A program made the translations under genes and the position numbers. A DNA stretch of 37,546 bases from Hypsibius dujardini (taxonomy: Eukaryota; Tardigrada; Eutardigrada; Parachela; Hypsibiidae): the NCBI GenBank assembly GCA_001579985.1, contig LRSR01000056.1:1-37546 (forward strand). Reading direction: 5' to 3'. The notes beneath the pieces were generated by a model, which saw nothing but the letters and a program-made list of their open reading frames with translations, searched no databases and was not told the origin of the DNA. Of the stretch, positions 1-9,300 are shown one piece after another. Within the stretch, counting starts at the first letter, position 1. Each line of letters starts with the position of its first letter.

Positions 1-537
1 GACCGAATCAGGCTATTTAACTCGTTACGTGTATAAAATTATGCATAAAATGAGTTAAACGGCTTAAGTCGGTTAGCGCAAGGTTTTTGCCACGTGTATA
101 TATGTCGGGCTACTAGTCGGAGATGGCACGATTGGAACGCTGTACAGCCGTACAACTCACCCACGGTCAACATTGAAAGGGCTTCATTGTATGTACGTGT
201 ACGCTCAAAACGCTAGCGGGAAAATTCACTCGATTTTTGCTACTCAGAATTTATGGACATTTATTTTTCTTACCGATGAAGAAATTTTTCTCGCTTCTAA
301 AGAAATTCTTCATCTACCCATTAAGCCAATTTTCTCGTTAAGCCATGTTTTACTTAAAACGTCTTTTTTTCTTCATAAAACAATTTTTCATCCGGTGAAA
401 AATTAGTCAACATATTCTGCCACTCCGCAGTATGACAAAAGTGTAGCGACGACATTGTGGCGCTGAATTGGTTGTGGTCCTGACTGGACGTTGACAAACT
501 CATGCAAGCTTGACGAGGTATGATTTGTCAATAGAGA

Positions 538-643
538 GTTCTTGCAAAGGGTATATCGCACGGTATGGAGCGGTACAGCATGGAAAACTCAACTGGGGTC
601 CGAGACAGCTTTCTATACTGTGCGATATAGTGTTTGCAAGAAC
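538..643. mobile_element. hairpin element, 32-bp arms
   Basis: GTTCTTGCAAAGGGTATATC at 538 and the sequence ending TAGTGTTTGCAAGAAC at 643 are inverted copies over about 32 bp with four or five mismatches, around a 42-bp centre. Noncoding. Confidence 0.6.
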
Positions 644-679
644 GTCTCTAATTTCTCCCTTCCCACCTTGATAATCAAT

Positions 680-736
680 TTCTCCCTTTCTCCCTTTCTC
701 CCTTTCTCCCTTTCTCCCTTTCTCCCTTTCTCCCTG
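680..736. repeat. CCCTTTCT octanucleotide tandem repeat
   Basis: About seven copies of TTTCTCCC in a row, preceded by two looser copies at about 650-685. A pure pyrimidine tract. Confidence 0.95.
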
Positions 737-1154
737 TATTTTGGGGGACACGCTAAAATGGAGACAGCGACATGAGATTTGCGGTTATTTACGTCCATCA
801 ATGGGAGACGTGTGTATCGTACACACTTTAATGCTGTTACGATGCAAGTCTAGCGTATAAGGGCGGGGTTCCTTCCAGAGAAAGCCTACGGAGTGCCGAC
901 TCTTCCAGCGTCGCACCATCCGATCGACCGCCACAACAATTAAGGGACACGCTCCGGTGAAGATGTGATCCCGTAATCTCGTACTATCCCAATGCTTCCG
1001 CAACATTTCCAGGCATTGTTGTTAATACACCGGACGGGAACAATCCGTCAATGAAGGGGGATATCCGTTACCAGAGACTCGTTTGCCGTCCTTACAGGTC
1101 CAAACCAAGACCCCTCATCTGAGGGCCAGAGGGTGGGCAAAGGCAAAGGGAGGG

Positions 1155-1560
1155 TGGGCAAAGGGGCAAAATGTTGTTTTTTTAAGATTGATCCCAAAAT
1201 TCGGCTTTTTCTTCCTGATCATTTTGAAACTTGTAGGGGGTGTGGGAGTCTGATTTCCAAGGGCCCCCTGGGATTTCAGAACGTATTCAAAAACATCAGT
1301 TTTTCATTAAATCTAAACGGGTTTTGAATGCTTCGAACCTCCCATTTGTATTCATCAATAGGGAGCTTATATTGGAGCTAAAAAAAACCTCAAATTTGAA
1401 CGAAAAACTGATGTTTTTGAAAATCTTTTAAAATCCCAGGGGGCCGGCTCACTGGGAATCAGGCCCCCAGACCCCCCCACAAGTTTTAAAATAAGCAGGG
1501 ACAAGAGGCCGAATTTTGGGTTCAATCTTGAAAAAAAATTGCCATTTTGCCCTGTTTGCT
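1155..1560. mobile_element. foldback element, about 170-bp inverted arms
   Basis: The left arm (about 1160-1330: GGGCAAAATG, CCCAAAATTCGGC, CCCCCTGGGATTT, AAAAACATCAGTTTTTC) recurs inverted at about 1390-1555 (GAAAAACTGATGTTTTTG, AAATCCCAGGGGGCC, GCCGAATTTTGGGTT, CATTTTGCCC). The centre is about 60 bp. No coding capacity. It looks like a MITE or foldback transposon. Confidence 0.8.
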
Positions 1561-1565
1561 TATCT

Positions 1566-1717
1566 CCTGGCTCTACCGTAAGGGGTCCTGGCTCTACCGT
1601 AAGGGGTCCTGGCTTTACCGTAAGGGGTCCTGGCTCTACCGTAAAGGGTCCTGGCTCTACCGTAAGGGGTCCTGGCTCTACCGTAAGGGGTCCTGGCTCT
1701 ACCGTAAGGGGTCCTGG
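1566..1717. repeat. 21-bp minisatellite, 7 copies
   Basis: Seven near-identical copies of CCTGGCTCTACCGTAAGGGG plus T, with one partial copy, directly beside the foldback element. The unit length is a multiple of three, so it leaves long open frames that are not genes. Confidence 0.97.
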
Positions 1718-2407
1718 TTCCGACCTGTAAGGACCCTAAACGAGCCTCTGTCCTTTACGTTAGCATTTCCGCACTTCAATCAGGCAGTGAACTGCCCTAC
1801 ATAACATGTGCATGGGTCGTTAGTCAAATGCAAAACAGGATTAACGGAAACTTTCCGACGCGGTTGTGCGGGAACACGACGCTGGCCTTTTGAACAGCTC
1901 CTTTGTCTTTTCGACCTTTTATCGAGCAAATAAACTCACAGTCAGTACTAGTAAACAACTTTACTCTTGGGAGGTTTAATGGGGGCTTTTGTGCTTCTCT
2001 TACTTCCCCCGGTAAAGGCGAAGATTACAGTCAGTAAAGGAACGGTGAACTGTGAGTTAAAGCCGAAAAGACTAATAAGGGTGGCTCACAAATACTAATA
2101 AAGAGAGGAAGGATATACGGAGGAGACGGAAGGACGGATAAATAGATGGCCGTCTGCTGACTGAGGAGGCTCATGACCAAGAGGGAGGACGAGTCGCTTG
2201 AGCGGCAAACGCCTAAGAGAACCGGAGACGGAGAACTGAAGGTCAGTCGGACAGGAGCCACGACCGATCGGTTGGCCGAAAGAAATGGCGGACTGAGGGA
2301 CGGTCGGATGGACGAAAGGAAACGTCAACCGGAAGGGAATGACGGAATATCGGTGGGAATAAAAAAATGACGAACCAGGGAACATTCTACATGGATGGGA
2401 CTGTGTT

Positions 2408-2830
2408 TTGGCAGCTGGAAGAAGATGGAGGATAAAAGACTGGCTGGACAACTGAGACCAATGACGGACCAGTGGGAGGATCAGCCTAATGCGCGAGACA
2501 AAAGACTCTTGGGGTGGAAGAATCGAAGAACCGGAGAGCGTACGACAGGAATGCGACGGTCGTCCGGCAGCTCGAAAAAGACGGAAAACCGAAGACCGAC
2601 TGGACAACGGAAATCATTGACGAAGCAGCGGGAGGAATAATGGACGATACGGAAGGCCGTTGGGGCGAAAGAAACGAAGAACCGGAGGACCTGCCGCAAG
2701 GATGACACGGTGGTTCGGCAGCTGAATGAAGACGGAGGACGAAGACCGGCTAGACAGCGGGGACGATCGACCGAGTGGTAGGAGGACCAACATAACTCAT
2801 GGAACGGAAGGCCGGTGGGGAGATTAGCAG
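2408..2830. repeat. degenerate tandem repeat of about 150 bp, about 3 copies
   Basis: Unit starts can be recognised by GGCAGCTG/GGCAGCTC at 2410, 2566 and 2717 (spacing 156 and 151), each followed by GAAGACGGA, GACTGGCTGGACAAC-like and GTGGGAGGA-like blocks and a GGCCGTTGGGG block. Traces of an older copy extend upstream to about 2200. Purine-rich and noncoding. Confidence 0.6.
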
Positions 2831-3549
2831 AGAATAACTGTATAATGCATGCTCAAGTTAGACAGGCTAGACGGAGGATCCACGTGTCGGCCGAGTGACC
2901 ACAAGTTCGGTGAGAGTTGTAGAGGTAAACTCAACTAATTGAACCGTTCTAGTCCTCTTTGTCCGGCTTTCTGACGATCGGTAAGCTCTACTTCAAAGGT
3001 CTCTGTGTGTGGCTGGTTTCAGTCATGTCAACCTACAGCCCGTCGCCTGGTCCAGTGCTTGAAACTTCCATCCACTGCAACTGACCATGCCATTTCCACC
3101 TTGCTGGCCACGACTTCGGACCAGTTTGACCGTTGTACGGATGTGTCTATGTCGCTTCTCCTACCCTTATCCCAGTTCATCCGACATTCAATGTACCAAG
3201 CAAGTAGCAATAATCAGTCAAGCTTGTCTGTAGACCGACCGCCTAACGTAGGCTGAGTTTGCCCCTGTGAGAGATACGATACGGGCACCACTGCGTAAAC
3301 AAAAACGTGAATGATTTGTCTACACGTGCGAGGCGAGCCGGTATCAAAACGTTACATCTCCGCTCTCTGACGCGCAGTCGCCAATTTCCAATCGATGAAA
3401 GCGATCTCCTACTACAACAACAGGCCACCCTCCGACACCTCATCTCTCCCTACTTGTAAGTGACTTCTTGACACTTCCTCCCAGCTGTGTTACACGTCGT
3501 ATTGGTATCACACAGGAACAGCTCGAGGGGAAGCCAGTGAAGTTTCAAA
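2831..3549. other. no gene seen; upstream region of QDPR
   Basis: No exon, strong repeat or promoter motif that I can support. The last part must contain the QDPR promoter and 5' leader. A short open stretch at 3005-3256 lacks splice or homology support. Confidence 0.4.
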
Positions 3550-4687
3550 ATGGCCGCAGCAACAACCGCGCTAGCAGGAAGGGTTCTGGTTTACGGCGGT
3601 CGAGGAGCTCTGGGCGCCACCATTGTGCAGCATTTTAAAACCCAAGGCTGGGTACGTTTTATATAAGCGATATCAGGTCGTTTGCAGGTGACGACTTTTG
3701 TTGTTTTATTTCATTGTGGTTTGGGTTTGTTTTGTACAGTGGGTCGGTGCTATTGATTTGCAAGCGAATGACCAAGCTCACGGGAATGTTGTGGTCAGCA
3801 GTCGGACTTCGCTGGTGGAGCAAGAGAAGGAGATTGTTGCAGGTTTGCGACTTTGGTGATTATTTAATGTTTTTATGCTTATTTTGCTAAATGTGAATGT
3901 TTGGGTTTAGTTCTCCTCAAGCTGTTAGTGGTTGATCGATGAATTAGCAGTACTTCGTACCTTTCGATCGCCTCTGAAGAATGACTGTGCGAATGAAATT
4001 ACATTGACGGGGAGTGATTGATTGATGACTTGTGCTTACTGAATTGCTTACAACATTTATCGAGGCATCACCGTCGTAGCATACTTTCCTGATAAGACAC
4101 CGGCATCTGATGATGTGAATTATTTGTGAACAGGGGTGAAAGGCCTCCTGGCGGAGTCGAAGCTGGATGCCATTCTCTGCGTCGCAGGTGGATGGGCGGG
4201 AGGGAGTGCAGCTGCTGCCGGTGAGCGTAACGCACATTGACCGAACCATTTCCGGGATTATACAGTGTGCACTATAATGGCTTCCATTCACTCGTTTAGA
4301 TTTTATCGCAAACACTGACCTCTGTGTGACGCAGAGCTTATGGTCATCTGTGATTGCGGCACGTCTGGCTAGCCTGTTCCTCAAGGACGGTGGACTGCTT
4401 ACTCTAACCGGCGCCGGGGCTGCGAAAGACCCTACGCCCGGCATGATTGGCTACGGAATGGTCAAGGCGGCGGTCCATCATTTGGTCCGAAGTCTCGGTG
4501 ACCCAAACGGAGGGCTGCCTGCGGATGCATTCGCTCTAGCAATTCTGCCGTAAGACTGCAGTAGACTTGTCTAATACGCAATATACATAAAGTCCACCTA
4601 TCTCGCTTGACAGTCTGTTTCTGTCTTTCTTCATCTCTCTGCACCTCTGTCTGTCGTGTCTGCTGCTGTCTGTCTGATTGACTGTTC

Positions 4688-4755
<68 letters not shown>

Positions 4756-5137
4756 GTTTGTCTCTTTTACTGTCCGTCGCTTTATCTCACTGTCTGCCTG
4801 TCTGTATGGGAGTCCGCATAGCGCATAGTCTCTTTACTATCTAGTCGTCGATTCAGATTGTGTATCTATTTGGGCCTGATTGCTTCTAAACAGCATGTTC
4901 GCATGCTCGATTACTAGTATTTCACTAACAAGATTTACTTTTTATTTCAGGGTGACTTTGGACACTCCCATGAACCGAAAGTGGATGCCGAAAGCCGACC
5001 ACACCACCTGGACTCCTCTGGAGTATGTTGCTGAGTTGCTGTACAAATGGTCCATAGAGGAGCAAACCCGCCCGAAAACCGGCAGTCTCGTGTCACTCGT
5101 CACGAAAAGTGGAGAGACAAGCCTTCAGGTTTCATAG
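3550..5137 (+). CDS. QDPR: quinoid dihydropteridine reductase (QDPR), 5 exons
   Basis: Regenerates tetrahydrobiopterin from quinonoid dihydrobiopterin with NADH in the cytosol, as cofactor recycling for aromatic amino acid hydroxylases. Exons 3550-3651, 3740-3842, 4134-4220, 4300-4549 and 4951-5137 have GT-AG borders and matching phases and give 242 residues; the human enzyme has 244. The N-terminal nucleotide-binding motif VLVYGGRGALGA is at about residues 13-24, followed by the family's WW pair (34-35) and LCVAGGWAGG near 83-92. The short-chain-dehydrogenase catalytic pair is Y149 and K153 in GYGMVKAA. The C-terminal stretch LPVTLDTPMNRK is typical of the family. The start is the first ATG before the nucleotide fold. 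Intron 4 holds a CTGT microsatellite. No defect is seen in the reading frame. The identification follows from strong similarity along the whole length. Confidence 0.96.
4687..4752. repeat. CTGT microsatellite in QDPR intron 4
   Basis: About sixteen perfect TCTG units, flanked by degenerate copies from about 4640 to 4805. Confidence 0.96.
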
Positions 5138-5755
5138 AAACTTTTTCCCTATATTTCCAGCAAATTGACTATACTTTGTCTGACATTCGCTATCTCTCGA
5201 AAGTCACGGGATCGATTATTTGTTATCTTGACACCCTGATACGACGAGACCACAAACGTTTCTTCCAGTTAGTACTCGTAGTACTCGTAAACCTTCTCTG
5301 CACACACGGAAGCTCATGAGGAAGAGGAAGGATAAAATTAAATGGGTCATGCGCTTTCTCATGCGCACTGCTGAGAGTTTGAGGGTGACACCGTCTAATT
5401 TGTAGTTGCAAAGGACGAATTGCCTTATTACTAGTACCGGTTCGAAGCGTTTGCGTCTTCTGGTGCATGGAAATGCTCCACTTGTCACCGGCACGCAGAA
5501 TGTGATCTTGGAGGGTTGGGTTGTTGTGGACACACCCGTCTAATCGGCACAGGCATGCGCGTCCGTTGCATCCGCACGGGAGCAGACAAATGATCCCTCG
5601 CACCCGCACAAGAGCAGACAGATGATTCGGATAATTTTATTACGTACTGTACACACAAACACCGGAGGCCTGTCGGTCACCCCGGGACTTCCGGTCGGAA
5701 ATATTTGTCTGTTGCTTGTTTTAGTGTTGCTTAAATAAGATACTGGAAATTAAAT

Positions 5756-5761
5756 AATAAA
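5756..5761 (+). terminator. poly(A) signal AATAAA, probably for QDPR
   Basis: A canonical AATAAA lies about 620 bp after the QDPR stop in an AT-rich stretch with overlapping copies of AATAAATA. It is the first exact hexamer I see downstream of the gene on this strand. Assignment to QDPR is inference from position. Confidence 0.5.
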
Positions 5762-5971
5762 TAAATAAACTTAAGTATGTCAGCAAAATTTTACAAGAAC
5801 AAAAAAAACTTATATTAAATAAATAAATAATAAATCAAAAACCGCTTTTCGAGCCATTCTTTTAGATATATTGAAACAACGACATTTGCTTTAGCGGCAT
5901 GCATTAACCGTCTCTCGTACCCGTACGCCAGGAGTTTGAGGCGTCTGAATAAAGCGTACATGAATAGCTAG

Positions 5972-6088
5972 AACTGTATTTCCTCGATAGATAAGATAGA
6001 CAGGCAGAGCACACGCTAACGAGTTGGGGAGACCAACTTAACGCTACACAGCTCGTGCGCTGTCGCTATCTATCGAGGATATACAGTA
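5972..6088. mobile_element. hairpin element, about 35-bp arms
   Basis: ACTGTATTTCCTCGATAGAT at 5973 is mirrored by ATCTATCGAGGATATACAGT ending at 6087, and the similarity extends inward to GCACACG/CGTGCGC. GTACATGAAT occurs on both sides in direct orientation (5956, 6085), a possible target-site duplication of ten bases. Confidence 0.6.
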
Positions 6089-6349
6089 CATGAATCTGCA
6101 AGTTCACCTTTCCACAAGTCAGACACAGCTGTAACTAAAGGATTCGATTCGCATTCTGATTAGTTACATTACACTTGCACTACGTTCGCAAAAATAACGT
6201 ATTGGTCCGAAACAAATACTGAAAGTATAATCAGCTAAACAAATATCGTAATCACATGTTAAATGATCAAGCCAAGAATACACTGTGTCAGTGAGATACA
6301 AGTCAGAAGCATAGAAGAACAATCATTCAATCCAAACGTGGCAGTCGAA

Positions 6350-9300
6350 TCACAAATTAAAACCGAAAGCCAATATCGCAACTCTAGCAACCTGTTTCTT
6401 GGCGTCTTTCTTGGTCCCGGCCCGAAAAGGTCCAATTGTCTGGTACGGGGTGCCTCGATTGCTGATCATCACCTGGAAGAGAAGCACAAAATCATATTTC
6501 AAACATCATTCCAAACAAGGAGCAGTTCCGAAACTTCCACTTCCACTTCCACTTCCACTTCCACCTCAGACCTCACCTCGGACTGAAAATGAGGCGCGTG
6601 GGACGGCCCACCTTCCTGGAAGACACGGAACTCAGGAGCGTCGAGGAGGGCTTTACTGCACAACTCATGGACAATCTGCACTGGGTCCTTGTCTAAAATA
6701 CGTAAAAAGGGATTATTGAACAGTGGATGAGAGAGAGCTCGCAGACACTAAGCTCTTAGTCATGTACCTTGGACGGAATATGCCCGAAGGGCGGGGCCTG
6801 CCAAAGAAAAAACAATCTACCGCAAGGGCTGCAGAAATTCAAAGTATTTTCCACGTACAGTTTAAAAAGAGATTCGGCACCGGGGAAAGATTCACTCCGG
6901 CGATTGTCCGGACCGGCAGCGGTATCTGCGGCTTGACGTCAACTGCATTAACATGAAAAAGTCAATTTAAATTCGTATTAGCACTGTCGATCCAACTATC
7001 TGGCTGCCTATTTGTATTTGATGTATTTGATCGGTGTGTCTGGAACCGTGGTTCGACGTTTGATCGGTGTGTCTGGAACCGTAGTTCGACGTTTGATCGG
7101 TGTCTGTAACCGTGATTCGACGTTGATTGGTGTGTCTGAAACCCTGGTTCGACGTTTGATCGGTGTCTGGAACCGTGATTCGACGTTGATCACCATGTTT
7201 GCCTCGTTGTCTTGTCTGTCTGTCCACCATTTACTCTTACCGTGATCAAATTCATATGCGCCAGCAGGAACAATTGGTGGAATCGAAGCAGCCCGAACTT
7301 GCCCTTCCACTCGAACAACGGGCCTTGCTGCGACGGAAGTCTCAGAGTCAGATATAGCAACAGAAGCAGCTACTCGCGCTGATCCCGGCCACACAGGCTC
7401 CGCTTTGACATCCTGCTGAGAGAGCAACGGCACAAGCGGCTGCTGAGGTGCTACCACACCCGACAGACGAGAGGTAGAGGGCACAGGGAATGTGGCTCCT
7501 TCGGCATCCGCTGACGGTGCCGGCGGCAATACACTCTGTGGAAGACGGTTGAGCAGAGGAGCAGGAGCAAGATGAGGGACAACGGGCTGCTGGACAGCGA
7601 ACAACGGTTGCTGACGGTTCAGTCCACCGGCAGCCGGGGCACTAAAAACGCGGGCTGTGGAGGGGGTGGAATTTGAGTAAACGTTCACATTCGCTGACGG
7701 CATCGGCAGTGACGAAGACAAGAGTCGCGTAGGAGACGCCAGCGGTACGGAAGGAATGCGCGAACTTCGCGTGAGGTCACTGACAGGAGACTGAACTACA
7801 TTGCGATGGCGATTGCGAGTAAATGAATTCAGCAAGCCAAAATCGTCCTTTGGCTGACTTGAGGTAGACGGTCCGGACAGTCCACTTGAATATCTAAAAT
7901 TCATTATATATACACGGCATAATGTTTAGTGCATAAAAACTCCCAAAAAATACGACCAAATTGGAAAAAGAGTGAACACTCACCCAGAGGACGACTTCGA
8001 CGGCGATGGTGGGAGGAACGACGCTGGTGGCAGTGGTGGCGGAAGAAGACGGCCAAGCGGAACTTCATTCGCATTTCCCAGATCTTCATCTCGACGAAAG
8101 TGTTTAGTGGAGCTGCCGTGGCACGACGGTGTCCTGTTGTCCATCCGCCGCTTGGCCGGTTGTCGAAAGTGCTCGTTAGGTCGACTCCGACCAGATTCCA
8201 ACCGGACGCTGGTGTTGGCCGCCGGTGATGGTCGGTTGTTGAACGAAGATTGCTGCCGGTTATGCTGTCCCATAGAAGGAGTCAAATGCAGACTTGATGC
8301 TATCGCGGCGTCGACAATTCCAATGTTCAGCACCAAGTACCGGTATTTAGCCTTGTAAATTTCCAGGACATGCTGAATAATTTCCTCCTTCTTTGCTTTC
8401 CCCTCTGAAACAGGAAACTTGCGGTCACGGACACCACAAGATGATTTCAATAGAAAATCAACTAACCAGCGATTAATTTCAAATCGCGCTCCAAGGTCGA
8501 GCGGATCTGGGGCTTCACCAAGTCGTCGTCCAAGGCTTGGTACGCGCCAATCAGAGCTGATCCCATCGGTGTCGGAACGATCTTCCGTTGGTCATTTAGG
8601 AAGGCAAAGTTGCGTTTGAAGATGCTCTGAATGTGGACGGCAATGCTGAAGAAAATATTAACGAAACTGGTGATTCGGATATCAACTAAAACAAATAGAC
8701 GGAACACACACTAGACAACAGACAGGGGAAAGGCGAGAAGAAACACAACAACCCGATTCCAGGCAGTCAGGTCGAAAGACCCCAATCATCTATAGAGCGT
8801 CTGATAGAACGTGCAAATTACCTGGCATCAGTGCCAATTTCGTGCTTCTCCATTAAATCAATTAAATCACTTTCGCTCAGGTAATCGGGCGGCCTCGTGG
8901 CATCCTCTCGCAATCCGCAATCTCTGACTCCCACCGAGCTACCCACGGCGATTCCCGGAACCTCACGAAATCGCATCCGCTCATTGGTCAAAATATCCGT
9001 GTAGCCAGGTTCCATCACTTCCACGCCATCTAACTGAAAACGCTCACCCTCCACGTCGAAGACGACTGTTTTCTCCAAGTAAATACAGTCGGATGCCAAA
9101 CCAGCCAAGAAGTAATTGCAAATCAGCTCGTACAAGAGAAACGCCCGGTCACCGTTCCGAAGACCGACAGTGGGCTTCTTCAGCGGAATAATCGGTGGAT
9201 GGTCACCGCGATCTTTTCCGACTTGTCGACTGTCAGAGACTTCGTAGATGAGCTTCGCCGCCCATCGACCGATCTCATCGTCTCCACCCAAATTGGTCAG

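Larger units (their letters stand above)
5138..6349. other. intergenic region between convergent QDPR and TOP3B
   Basis: Holds both 3' UTRs, an AT-rich stretch at 5700-5850 with the QDPR poly(A) signal, and a hairpin at 5972-6088. No additional exon is supported on either strand. Confidence 0.5.

Noticed and set aside
173-406. Short open frame at the left end
   Set aside because: No homology or coding signal; length expected by chance in AT-rich DNA.
1566-1717. CRISPR-like repeat array
   Set aside because: Units follow each other directly without unique spacers, and the genome is eukaryotic.
1539-1804. Open frames with repeated GSTVRGP or WLYRKGS
   Set aside because: They are translations of the 21-bp minisatellite, whose unit length keeps frames open. 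No start context, splice sites or homology.
4656-4844. Open frames made of repeated SVCLSVCL or TDRQTDRQ at many places (also 9744-10211, 16995-17303, 20673-20963, 25197-25620, 28185-28415, 31803-32198)
   Set aside because: They are translations of CTGT/ACAG microsatellites, which are open in several frames on both strands. They lie in introns or spacers.
6263-6586. Plus-strand open frame ending in TSTSTSTS
   Set aside because: It is antisense to the dsRBD exons, and its end is a TTCCAC hexamer repeat at about 6531-6565 that lies in the TOP3B intron.
6769-6830. A further small TOP3B exon on the minus strand (LAVDCFFFGRPRPSG)
   Set aside because: It would need a 29-bp intron and would leave a phase that does not fit the dsRBD exon, whereas direct splicing from 6859 to 6692 fits.
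7008-7240. C-terminus of TOP3B at the stop at 7008 as the main gene model
   Set aside because: It needs read-through of a strong GTAAGA donor into a minisatellite, while splicing from 7240 reaches a coherent dsRBD in phase. Kept as an alternative isoform only.
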